From an uncultured Lachnospiraceae bacterium (GTDB taxonomy: Bacteria > Bacillota > Clostridia > Lachnospirales > Lachnospiraceae): a stretch of DNA of 64,000 nucleotides. Each line of letters starts with the position of its first letter. Position 1 is the first letter of the stretch. Where the stretch lies: the NCBI GenBank assembly GCA_910586125.1, contig CAJUHP010000002.1:174187-238186 (forward strand), in the 5' to 3' direction. The translations under genes were made by a program, and so were the position numbers. Positions 24,905-32,392 of the stretch are shown here, in pieces. The notes beneath the pieces are model-generated. The model saw only the letters and a program-made list of their open reading frames with translations. It was not told the origin of the DNA and made no database searches.

Positions 24905-26260
24905 ATGCAGGACTTGCTGATTCTCAGAGATTTCATCTGGCTGCTGCGGCATATGGGATGGATCTGCCTTTTTTTTCTGTATCTGCCCCGGCTGCAGCCC
25001 GAACCGGCCAAACGGCTCAAGCAGGCACTCTGTTTTCTCGCCCTCTGGCTTTTGGCCGCCGCCATCCAGTACCAGGCCAAAATCACGCTGATCCACGATA
25101 CGATCCTAAACGGGGCCGGATGGATGACGGCCTGTCTGATCTTAAAAAAGAACCACTGGCGCGACGCGCTCTATGGAGCGCTCGCTTTCGGCATTATCAG
25201 CGATTTATCCAAGATTATCTCCCATGATCTGCTGTACTGCTTTCTGCTAAAACCGCTTTTGGCGGATTGGTCCTCCTCTCTGCTTCATCTGATCTACAGT
25301 TTTTTAAATCTGTCCGTCGGTTTATCCTGCGTTCTCCTGTTTCGCCGCCTGATTTTTCAAAGCGACAAACAACTTTACAGCAAGACGCACATGTTTTTGA
25401 TCCTGCTGCCCTCTCTGGTCTATTTCTATGCCCGGAATTTCCAGTTTATTCTTCTGAACTCCACCCCTCATCTGGCTGCCGGTTATCTTCTTCAGGCTTA
25501 TGTTCTTCTGCTGCTCTTGGGCTTCTGCGCCCTGCTCATCTCGATTCTGACCGACAACAGCCTGGCTGCCCGGTTGAGCGAGGAAGAACTCCGCCATATG
25601 CAGGCTCTGATCGCCAGACAGCACCAGGCGTTTGCCTCGCAGAAATCTGCCTCAGAAGCGATCCAGCAAAAATACCATGATCTGAAAAACTGCCTGTTGG
25701 CTCTAAAAGCGGAAAATGCCTCCGCCGCGCCTCTGCGCCTCCAGCTTATGGAAGAAATTGATCAGATCATGAAGCCCCTGGAGGCCGGGATTGAAACCGG
25801 CAACGAATTTCTCAACATTGTGTTGGCCGACAAAATAAGGCTCTGCCAGGAACGTCAGATTCGCCTCACTCCCTACGCGGACGGCCGCTGCCTGCGTTTT
25901 ATCGACGGACTTGATCTGTGCGTGATTGTCGGCAATGCGCTGGACAATGCGATAGAGGCGGTAGAAACTCTGCCCACAGATAAGCGGGAGATCCATCTGA
26001 AGATCTCCCGCTGCGGCGATATGATTCTTTTATGTTTTCACAATTACTATTCCGGTCGGCTCAAGCGAAGCGCCGGCGGCTTTTTTCAGACCAGCAAACC
26101 AGATGCCGGCAGCCATGGCTATGGACTCAAGGGAATCTCCCAAACCATCGACAAATATAACGGCTCTCTGGCTGTGGAAACCACAGACCACGAATTTACC
26201 CTCAATCTTCTCATTCCTGTCCGTCCAGAAACGAAGCCTGGTCCATCCGATAGATATTGA
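24905..26260 (+). CDS. Sensor histidine kinase (AgrC/GHKL type)
   Basis: Membrane sensor kinase of 451 aa. About six hydrophobic spans cover residues 10-220. A coiled helix follows (RLSEEELRHMQALIARQHQA), then the H-box YHDLKNCLLAL, the N-box GNALDNAIEAVE and the G-box HGYGLKGI in a GHKL ATPase domain. This architecture is typical of peptide-sensing kinases paired with LytTR regulators. Its 3' end overlaps the convergent unknown gene by 50 bp, which is unusual and leaves no terminator space. Start ATG at 24905 with GGGAGG upstream. Confidence 0.9.
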   Translation: MQDLLILRDFIWLLRHMGWICLFFLYLPRLQPEPAKRLKQALCFLALWLLAAAIQYQAKITLIHDTILNGAGWMTACLILKKNHWRDALYGALAFGIISDLSKIISHDLLYCFLLKPLLADWSSSLLHLIYSFLNLSVGLSCVLLFRRLIFQSDKQLYSKTHMFLILLPSLVYFYARNFQFILLNSTPHLAAGYLLQAYVLLLLLGFCALLISILTDNSLAARLSEEELRHMQALIARQHQAFASQKSASEAIQQKYHDLKNCLLALKAENASAAPLRLQLMEEIDQIMKPLEAGIETGNEFLNIVLADKIRLCQERQIRLTPYADGRCLRFIDGLDLCVIVGNALDNAIEAVETLPTDKREIHLKISRCGDMILLCFHNYYSGRLKRSAGGFFQTSKPDAGSHGYGLKGISQTIDKYNGSLAVETTDHEFTLNLLIPVRPETKPGPSDRY

Positions 26261-26993
26261 AGGGAAGCAAAACGCGAATCCATTCTTCCCGTCCCTTTAC
26301 CGCCCGCAGAAAGCGGGCGTATTGCCTCAGAAATTCTTCCACCATCTCTCTCGACAGCGACATATGATACATTTCAAAACGAATCTCCAAATAACTGCAG
26401 GTTCTCTGCCACTGTCTGGCCGTCTCCGCCGCCAGGCGGTTTAAGGAAGCGTTTCGTTTTAAGGCCCCGTCCGGAATGTATTCAAACAGCTCCCGGCAAT
26501 AGGCGAAGCTTTTCAGCACGGCATCCACGACCGGCTGATCTTCCCTGCGGGTTCGTTCCGGCGCCCCCTGCGCGTCAAAGTAAACGGTTTTCTGATAAAA
26601 ATGGATCACGCTGCGGCCGTCTGCCAAAACTTTTTCATCCCGCTTGAGAACCGCCAGAATCTTATCCAGAAAAAACCGATAGATCTGTTTGCGTACGCGG
26701 TACTTTTCCCCCGGTCCGGCAAAACGAACCGCAAAGCGCGCGCAGTCGATTTCATTGGTCGCCTTGTACGCCTCTATGGGGAGCAGAAGCTGAAAGCTTT
26801 TCATGGCAATCAGCCAGGCTGTGACACAGGTTTCATCCTGGTCAAGAATCCGGTCCGCCAGTTCCATAGACTGTCTGCCATCTCCGCCGCGCAGCGCTTC
26901 CTCCGCCTGTTTCAGCATAACCGAAAGTTTCCCGCTTTCTGTTTCCCGGATACGTTTCTGTTTTTCTGGCTGTATCTCTTCTCTTGTATTCAT
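26211..26993 (-). CDS. Unknown protein, helical, coupled to the flavoprotein gene
   Basis: I do not recognise the family. The 260-aa product is hydrophilic and probably all-helical. A TPR-like stretch (MLKQAEEALRGGDGRQSMEL, ADRILDQDETCVTAWLIAMK) near the N-terminus is followed by a region rich in Arg, Phe and Tyr. There is no signal peptide or membrane span. The frame stays open to 27173 but the ATG at 26993 avoids most of the overlap with the flavoprotein gene and starts 4 nt after it, so the two are likely cotranscribed. The 3' end overlaps the histidine kinase gene on the other strand by 50 bp. A scaffold or assembly role is possible but unsupported. Confidence 0.65.
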   Translation of the reverse strand: MNTREEIQPEKQKRIRETESGKLSVMLKQAEEALRGGDGRQSMELADRILDQDETCVTAWLIAMKSFQLLLPIEAYKATNEIDCARFAVRFAGPGEKYRVRKQIYRFFLDKILAVLKRDEKVLADGRSVIHFYQKTVYFDAQGAPERTRREDQPVVDAVLKSFAYCRELFEYIPDGALKRNASLNRLAAETARQWQRTCSYLEIRFEMYHMSLSREMVEEFLRQYARFLRAVKGREEWIRVLLPFNIYRMDQASFLDGQE

Positions 26994-26997
26994 GTCT

Positions 26998-28872
26998 TTA
27001 TGCGTTTTTAATAAAACTTGCAACCGATTTTCCGCATTCTCTTCCCAACACAATGGCAAACGCCAGCGACACTCCGGGAATCGGAGTAAAATACTCATTG
27101 CCGAAACGGCGTCCGCAGCAGTTGCCGGAGGCATAGAGACCGGGAATCGGGTCCATATTCGCATCCAGCACATTCTGTTCGCCGTCCGTCAGAAGACCGC
27201 CGCAAGTCACCATGGAAGACCCGATCGTGGGTGTTGTCTTCACCGCATAAAACGGTCCTCTGCTTACCGGAAACAGCACGGCAGAGTCGCGCCCAAAGTC
27301 GGAGTCCACCCCTGCCCCGCACATTTCGTTGTAGCGGGCTACCGCGGCGATAAAATTATCACGAACCGTTCCAGTAAGCCCCAAATTATCCGCCAGTTCT
27401 TCAATGGTTTCGCCCACGCTGTATTCCGCCGGCGCCATCATCGGGCCGCCGTGACCCGGACCGTCTTCTCCGCCAGGGCCTCCAGGACCTCCGGCCTCTC
27501 CCTCTGCCGCTTCGGTTTCTTCTTCCACATAGGTTCCCTTATATTTGTCATAAGCGTCTTTCAGTTCTTTTTGAAAGCTCTCCAGATTGCCGTTCAAGGG
27601 CGACCATGCGCCGTGCTGAGGAACCAGATGACAGCGGTACTCCGGAAAATCAGAGTCAAAAACCACATAGAACGCATCCCGATTCATAAACAAAGCCGGC
27701 CGGCCGCGATGCTCGATCGTACCATAAAATTCATTGCAGAAACGCTTGCCGTTGTGATCCAGCCACAGAGCCTGCGGCATGGTTGCCTGCACGGAAGCGC
27801 TGGGCGAATAGTGCTTCATATTCATGCCCGGCACCGGCCAGGTTTCCAGATGACCGCCGGCCCAATACGCCATCTTAATCCCCTGTCCGTCGCTGTCCAT
27901 CATACAGCTCAGGGCATCGCCGTTCTTTTCAATAAAGCAGCCCTTCAGATCCTGATAAAAATACTCCATCATCTCCGGATCGGAACCGAAGCCGCCCGTA
28001 GCCATAATCGCCGCCTTGCAGTTCAGCTTGATGTATCCGGTCTCTGTCTTGGCTACGACGCCGGCCACCGCGCCGTTGTTCATAATCAGATAATGGGCTC
28101 TGGTGCCAAACAGAACCTGCGCGCCATGGCTGATCGCAGCCTGGCGGTTTAACCCCTGAATTTTTGTCTGGTTGCAGGCGCCATAGAAGGAACAGACCGA
28201 AGGCCAGAATTTCAGCGCGCCGATTTGACGAAGCTGTCCTTCGGCTTCCGGAAAATACGCCGTTGTCATGGTATCCAGATCTTCCTTTGTCAGATCGGAC
28301 AGATACCAGTCGGTTGTCTCGCCCGAATTCTGAGCAAATTTCATGATTAATTCCTGATTGGCATAATTCTGCGAATTCAGCATGAAATTCTGATAGAACT
28401 CCACCGGGTCAATATAAGGAACGCCGCGCTCCTTCAGGATCGAAGCGTTCAGAGCACCGAATTCATTGCCCACCGCCATATACATATCTTCCTGGGTTTT
28501 CTCAATCAAAATCGTTTTCACTCCCTGTTCCGCCAGTTCCCGGCAAGAACAGATTCCGGCGTATCCGTGACCGCAGATTACCACGTCGGTCTCGTATTCC
28601 GCCTCAAACTCTGTCACTTCTTCCGGCGGCGTCATCCAGGACATGCCGCCCGCAGCGACGCCTCCCGGCGTACCTGACGTACTCGGTGCCGCTGTGGTAG
28701 AAGCTTCCGTCGCCTGCGGTGTGGTCTGTCCCGGCGTCTCCTTCTCCCCTGCGGTACTGCCCTTTGTGACGGAAGTGTCGCTGCTGCAGGCGCCCAGAAT
28801 CCCCGCCGTTGCCAATCCGGCGGCACTGGCTGCTGCGCCCTTTAGAAAATCTCTTCTGGAAATGTTTTTCAT
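26998..28872 (-). CDS. Tat/lipoprotein FAD-dependent reductase (fumarate reductase family)
   Basis: Flavoprotein of 624 aa, related to the fumarate/urocanate reductase flavin subunits. It starts with a twin-arginine signal SRRDFLKGAAASAAG that ends in a lipobox (ILGACSS), so it should be exported folded and lipidated. A Thr/Ser/Pro-rich linker precedes the FAD domain (DVVICGHGYAGICS with the dinucleotide glycines). The C-terminal part has ASGNCCGRRFGNEY. Unlike its paralogue at 32393-34477 it has no FMN-binding domain. An odd Gly/Pro/Glu-rich insertion lies near residues 460-490. It probably passes electrons to a small organic acceptor outside the cell; substrate unknown. Confidence 0.9.
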   Translation of the reverse strand: MKNISRRDFLKGAAASAAGLATAGILGACSSDTSVTKGSTAGEKETPGQTTPQATEASTTAAPSTSGTPGGVAAGGMSWMTPPEEVTEFEAEYETDVVICGHGYAGICSCRELAEQGVKTILIEKTQEDMYMAVGNEFGALNASILKERGVPYIDPVEFYQNFMLNSQNYANQELIMKFAQNSGETTDWYLSDLTKEDLDTMTTAYFPEAEGQLRQIGALKFWPSVCSFYGACNQTKIQGLNRQAAISHGAQVLFGTRAHYLIMNNGAVAGVVAKTETGYIKLNCKAAIMATGGFGSDPEMMEYFYQDLKGCFIEKNGDALSCMMDSDGQGIKMAYWAGGHLETWPVPGMNMKHYSPSASVQATMPQALWLDHNGKRFCNEFYGTIEHRGRPALFMNRDAFYVVFDSDFPEYRCHLVPQHGAWSPLNGNLESFQKELKDAYDKYKGTYVEEETEAAEGEAGGPGGPGGEDGPGHGGPMMAPAEYSVGETIEELADNLGLTGTVRDNFIAAVARYNEMCGAGVDSDFGRDSAVLFPVSRGPFYAVKTTPTIGSSMVTCGGLLTDGEQNVLDANMDPIPGLYASGNCCGRRFGNEYFTPIPGVSLAFAIVLGRECGKSVASFIKNA

Positions 28873-28917
28873 CGTTATCCTGCTCCTTTCCGGGAGAAGT
28901 CACTTCCCCCGTGTCTG

Positions 28918-28945
28918 ATATAACCTTACCATGAATTCCAGACAA
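28918..28945 (-). promoter_or_regulatory. Possible promoter of the flavoprotein gene
   Basis: TTGTCT (28945-28940) and TTATAT (28923-28918), spacer 16 bp, on the minus strand 45 bp before the ATG. Weak match, correctly placed. Confidence 0.4.
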
Positions 28946-29024
28946 AAGAAATGTCCCGCGCATAACTGGACGCCTGCTCGACCAGATTGGATATTCTCTC
29001 ACACCGCCCTTTCTTTTTGTTCAC

Positions 29025-29061
29025 AGAAAAATACCCCGAAACGCACAGGGCGAGACGGGGC
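29025..29061 (-). terminator. Terminator after cotJC
   Basis: Stem TGCCCCG/CGGGGTA with one wobble pair and a long loop, followed on the minus strand by TTTTTC. It lies 62 bp past the cotJC stop codon and would end the cotJ operon once the element is excised. Confidence 0.6.
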
Positions 29062-29122
29062 ATTCATTTTGTCTATTTTCTTTGTCCTCTCTTGTTTTCT
29101 ATGAAAAACTTCCTTTGCTGCC

Positions 29123-29593
29123 TCAATTTTGGCATCCGCAATTCCCGCCGGGAGCAGGGGGAGCTGCCTGGCAGAATACCGGCGTGTCAAATTCCGGGTT
29201 AAAGGCATAGAAATTGCGGCTGTCCAGATGTTCCTGCGTGATGCGCAGAGCTTCACCGAACCGCTGGTAATGCACAATCTCCCGCTCGCGCAGGAAACGG
29301 ATCGGGTCGGCAATCTCCGCATCTTTTACCAGGCGCAGGATATTGTCATAGGTGGTGCGCGCTTTCTGTTCTGCCGCCAAATCTTCATGCAAATCCGTGA
29401 TCACATCACCTTTGCTCTGGAATTCACAGGCATTGAACGGAATCCCGGCTGCCGCAGTCGGCCAAAGCGCCGTCGTATGATCCACATAATATTTATCGAA
29501 ACCGGAAGCCACAATCTCCTCCGGAGTCAGGTTCTTTGTAAGCTGGTAAACAATGGCGCAGATAATCTCCAAATGCCCCAGTTCTTCTGTACC
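29123..29593 (-). pseudogene. cotJC: cotJC 3' part (split by the intervening element)
   Basis: Encodes the C-terminal three quarters of the CotJC spore-coat protein, a manganese-catalase-like ferritin-fold protein. From the junction the frame reads TEELGHLEIICAIVYQLTK, then QKARTTYDNILRLVKDAE and REIVHYQRFGEALR, with metal-ligand Glu and His residues, and ends in a Cys/Gly tail. There is no credible start codon or ribosome site; upstream of the core the frame continues a few codons into the element and meets a stop. The missing start (67 residues) is at 38972-39158. Joining the two at TACC restores one frame, so this is probably a reversible split, not decay. Confidence 0.9.
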
Positions 29594-29612
29594 TACCTTG
29601 TGCTCGGAAATG
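29575..29612. other. attL of the cotJC intervening element
   Basis: The cotJC sequence CAGTTCTTCTG runs into the shared TACC core (29590-29593). Element DNA follows, carrying the arm CTCGGAAATG at 29603-29612. This arm is the perfect inverse of the one in attR. A second TACC at 29594-29597 is part of the element; using it would put cotJC out of frame after excision. Confidence 0.8.
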
Positions 29613-29673
29613 TTCCCAAGTAAGCCCTATGCGGTAACGGATGTAGATATCTATTATAACTTTGAAGCGTGAG

Positions 29674-29713
29674 AAAATGAGCTTGTTTGCATGAAGTTGG
29701 ACAAGCTCATTTT
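29674..29713. terminator. Bidirectional terminator at the element left end
   Basis: Perfect 12-bp arms AAAATGAGCTTG and CAAGCTCATTTT with a 16-nt loop and T/A-rich flanks. It would insulate the abiE genes from the broken cotJC. Confidence 0.7.
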
Positions 29714-29748
29714 TCTATAGGAAACCACACCATTGTCAGATTCAAGCA

Positions 29749-29808
29749 TGTGTACTTTACCAATTTGACTTTTTGAGGAAAATCGGATATACTATAGTAA
29801 AGTACACA
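29749..29808 (+). promoter_or_regulatory. abiE promoter flanked by perfect inverted repeats
   Basis: Arms TGTGTACTTTAC (29749-29760) and GTAAAGTACACA (29797-29808) are exact inverse copies 36 bp apart. Between them lies the promoter TTGACT (29765-29770), 17 bp, TATACT (29788-29793). AbiEi antitoxins are known to bind inverted repeats flanking their own promoter and repress it, so this is very likely the autoregulatory operator. Confidence 0.8.
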
Positions 29809-29849
29809 ATCGTTGATAAATTTGCGTGTGGTTTAGCAGAGGTGAGACA

Positions 29850-30458
29850 ATGCTTGATGGAAAATCGATAAACGCTGTTAGGAAGATTTTTTCCAAACAC
29901 GATGATATAATGACTACTGCTCAACTAGATTCCTACAGAATTTACTATGCTGATATTCAGCAGCTATTAAACGAGGGCTACATTGAAAAAATCAAACGGG
30001 GCTATTATCATTGGACGGAAACGTATGGCGAACAGGAAGTTAAAATTATCAATCGTCTTTTCCCCGATGCGGTACTTTGCATGGAAACTGCCCTCTTTTA
30101 CTACCAGTACAGTGACCGCAATCCTGCCGAGTGGAATATTACGATTGATAAGAATGTCTCCAGAAGCCGTACAAATATCGACTATCCCTTTGTAAAGGCA
30201 TATCGTGTTGAACCTGCTTTAGTACCCCTCGGCGAAACAAAAGGCAGTATTAATTTTGTTGATGTCTGTATCTATGACCGTGACCGTACCATTTGCGATG
30301 TACTGCGGAATATGAACAAAATGGATAAAGAGATTTTTAATAAGGCAATACAGGGATATGTAAAAGACTCCAAAAAAAATATACCGAACCTACTGGAGTA
30401 TGCAAAAGTATTGCGTATGCAAAAGCGTGTAAAAGAATTGATTGGAGTGTGGTTGTGA
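29850..30458 (+). CDS. abiEi: Type IV antitoxin AbiEi
   Basis: Antitoxin and autorepressor of 202 aa. An N-terminal winged helix (DIMTTAQLDSYRIYYADIQQ, then LLNEGYIEKIKRGYYHW) is followed by the AbiEi C-terminal domain (FPDAVLCMETALFYYQ, FVDVCIYDRDRTICDVLR). It counters the toxin without binding it directly in the studied systems. I start at the ATG 29850, which has AGAGGTG upstream, not at the in-frame codon at 29826. Stop and toxin start overlap as TGATG. The codon use is more AT-rich than neighbouring chromosome, suggesting separate ancestry. In this element the pair may prevent loss of the DNA. Confidence 0.9.
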   Translation: MLDGKSINAVRKIFSKHDDIMTTAQLDSYRIYYADIQQLLNEGYIEKIKRGYYHWTETYGEQEVKIINRLFPDAVLCMETALFYYQYSDRNPAEWNITIDKNVSRSRTNIDYPFVKAYRVEPALVPLGETKGSINFVDVCIYDRDRTICDVLRNMNKMDKEIFNKAIQGYVKDSKKNIPNLLEYAKVLRMQKRVKELIGVWL

Positions 30459-31363
30459 TGACTGATGCAGCGGCATCTGTTTTGGCAAAGCTTAAGAATA
30501 AGGCGAAGGCGGCTGGCATCAGCTATCAGCAGTGCCTACAACTTTTTATGCAGGAGGAATTTTTGCGGAAGCTCTCAAAGTCTGGATATGATGATACACT
30601 TATTCTCAAGGGAGGATTGTTTATCTATACGCTCACCAATTTTGAAAGCCGAGCAACGATTGATGTGGATTTTCTGCTTCGCGGCGTTTCCAATTCGTTG
30701 GATGAAGTAAAAGCCCTTATCTTAAAAATTCTGGCTACACCTACAGGCATTGATTATATTGAGATGAGTGCGAAAGGATTTGAGGAAATCTCGCCGCAGA
30801 GGAAATATCACGGCATCAGCACACAGATTATCGGAAAGATAAAAAATGTCCGTGTTCCCTTTAATGTGGATATAGGTGTGGGTGATGTGATTGTTCCCCA
30901 TGCCGAGCAGCGGACTATTCACACACAACTCCCCGATTTTGAAGCACCTGTTATTATGACCTATTCTCTTGAAAGCACGATTGCGGAAAAGTTTGACGCT
31001 ATTCTGCAACGGTTTGAACTGACAGGCAGAATGAAGGACTTTTACGATATTTACTATCTGGCGAGAACTTTTGATTTTGATGGAGCAAAATTGCTGACGG
31101 CAATATCCAGAACATTGGAACAGCGAGGGACGCCCTTCGATAAAGATAGCTTCCAGCGTATTCTCACACTTGCTGAGGATGTGGATATACAGAAGCGTTG
31201 GAAATATTTCTTGAAAACCATAAAAGATAACTCGCTTGAGTTTTCGGTGGCTATTGAGGAGATACAGAAATTTCTTGAGCCTGTATTCGATGCAATTGTT
31301 AATGAGGACGATTGGCAGAATAATTGGGATAATTTTCAAGGCAAGTGGATAAAGTTGAACTGA
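30458..31363 (+). CDS. abiEii: AbiEii nucleotidyltransferase toxin
   Basis: Toxin of 301 aa in the DNA-polymerase-beta-like nucleotidyltransferase superfamily. The signature is LILKGGLFIYTL followed by the two-Asp motif TIDVDFLL. Later family positions are TYSLESTIAEKFDAILQRF and RMKDFYDIYYLARTFDF. AbiE toxins arrest growth, probably by modifying an RNA substrate, and give phage resistance by abortive infection. All key acidic residues are present, so it looks active. It is coupled to abiEi by a TGATG overlap; the ATG at 30458 is preferred over the GTG at 30449. Confidence 0.92.
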   Translation: MTDAAASVLAKLKNKAKAAGISYQQCLQLFMQEEFLRKLSKSGYDDTLILKGGLFIYTLTNFESRATIDVDFLLRGVSNSLDEVKALILKILATPTGIDYIEMSAKGFEEISPQRKYHGISTQIIGKIKNVRVPFNVDIGVGDVIVPHAEQRTIHTQLPDFEAPVIMTYSLESTIAEKFDAILQRFELTGRMKDFYDIYYLARTFDFDGAKLLTAISRTLEQRGTPFDKDSFQRILTLAEDVDIQKRWKYFLKTIKDNSLEFSVAIEEIQKFLEPVFDAIVNEDDWQNNWDNFQGKWIKLN

Positions 31364-31389
31364 TATTGTCAATATTGGTTGACACATTT

Positions 31390-31560
31390 TTTTACAAGGA
31401 TATCCATGCGAATCAACAGCATCCAGAGATTCCTGGTATTTCTGTCGTTTGACCATAGGATGGAGCACCTCGTTGGCGGAGCGCTCCGTGCCCACATGCT
31501 CTCGCAGCGTGCGTTGTCATGGCAGCGTTCCCCGGCTCTGTTCATGCTTTGAAGAATGCC
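31390..31560 (-). pseudogene. IS3-family transposase remnant
   Basis: On the minus strand a frame reads NRAGERCHDNARCESMWAR, the C-terminal DDE-domain hallmark of IS3-family transposases. It then shifts frame into RSANEVLHPMVKRQKYQESL, which matches the usual extreme C-terminus of the same proteins. The roughly 30 residues normally between them are deleted and everything upstream is missing. This fills most of the 315-bp space between abiEii and nnrE and marks the boundary between AT-rich DNA on the left and chromosome-like DNA on the right. I see no terminal repeats. Confidence 0.7.
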
Positions 31561-31678
31561 GCTTTTATGCTGGTATCCATTGCCAGTCCCAAAATTGCAG
31601 CATCAAAACTGGATATGCTATCATAAAGTATACAGGCAATACTATATTAATTCTCGTGAAAATGAAATGGAGGCTGCC

Positions 31679-32320
31679 ATGAAACCACAGATCGGCTGCG
31701 CCGAGTACAAAAATGCCATTTCCGTCAAACAAATGCGCGAAAGCGACGCCTATACCATCCAGAACCTCATCTCCGGCCGGGAACTGATGTACCGCGCAGC
31801 GCAGGGCGTATATGCGTCCATTCCCTGGGAGGGCAAAAAAATCGCCATCGTTTCCGGAAGCGGAAACAACGGCGGCGACGGCTATGCGCTTGCGTGTATT
31901 CTCGCCGGACACGGTATGATGCCGCACATCTATCGGACATCGGAAAAATTTTCCCAAGACGGACTCTATTATTATAAGCAGGCGCTGCAAATGGGGGTTC
32001 CTGCCGACATATTTTCCGCTGAGCAGAATTTTTCTTCCTATGATATCCTTGTCGATTGTATTCTGGGAACCGGTTTTCACGGCGTTCCCCGCGGTTTGGC
32101 CGCCGCTGCCATCACGGCAATCAACCGCTCTTTCTCTTTCGTTATCAGCGTGGATATCAACAGCGGGCTCAACGGAGATTCCGGCGAAGCCGAACTGGCA
32201 GTCTGCTCGGATCTGACAGTCTCCATCGGTTATTATAAGACCGGACTCTTTTTGGGCAGGGCGCCGGAGCTGATCGGAGATTTGGTCAACGTCGATATCG
32301 GGATTGTTTTAAAAAAATAA
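31679..32320 (+). CDS. nnrE: NAD(P)H-hydrate epimerase (YjeF N-terminal domain)
   Basis: Metabolite-repair enzyme that interconverts R- and S-NAD(P)HX so that NnrD can dehydrate them. The 213-aa Rossmann-like protein has the motif KKIAIVSGSGNNGGDGYALA, then DILVDCILGTGFHG, VISVDINSGLNGDSG (catalytic Asp) and the closing GYYKTGLFLG. It lacks the C-terminal dehydratase domain found in most bacterial NnrED fusions. ATG at 31679 has GGAGG; an in-frame upstream extension to 31556 is not family-like. It is convergent with the flavoprotein gene and shares a terminator with it. Its presence as cargo in a sporulation-gene element is unexpected. Confidence 0.9.
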   Translation: MKPQIGCAEYKNAISVKQMRESDAYTIQNLISGRELMYRAAQGVYASIPWEGKKIAIVSGSGNNGGDGYALACILAGHGMMPHIYRTSEKFSQDGLYYYKQALQMGVPADIFSAEQNFSSYDILVDCILGTGFHGVPRGLAAAAITAINRSFSFVISVDINSGLNGDSGEAELAVCSDLTVSIGYYKTGLFLGRAPELIGDLVNVDIGIVLKK

Positions 32321-32343
32321 AAACGAATTTGAACAAAAAAAAC

Positions 32344-32379
32344 ACAGGGGTTCTGCCAGCAATTTGGCCGCACCCCTGT
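32344..32379. terminator. Bidirectional terminator between nnrE and the flavoprotein gene
   Basis: Arms ACAGGGGT and ACCCCTGT with a 20-nt loop. T-runs follow in both directions (TCTTTTTG on plus; GTTTTTTTTG on minus). Confidence 0.8.
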
Positions 32380-32392
32380 ATCTTTTTGTTTC

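Noticed and set aside
29123..29572. A complete manganese catalase gene
   Set aside because: The frame has no start codon with a ribosome site and lacks the first third of the protein. The missing sequence is found exactly at the other end of the element.
29594..29597. The second TACC as the crossover core at the left end
   Set aside because: Using it would leave four extra bases after excision and put cotJC out of frame.
30722..31495. Antisense ORF of 257 codons over abiEii
   Set aside because: Only its first 30 or so residues are meaningful, as the end of the IS3-type remnant; the rest is the shadow of abiEii.
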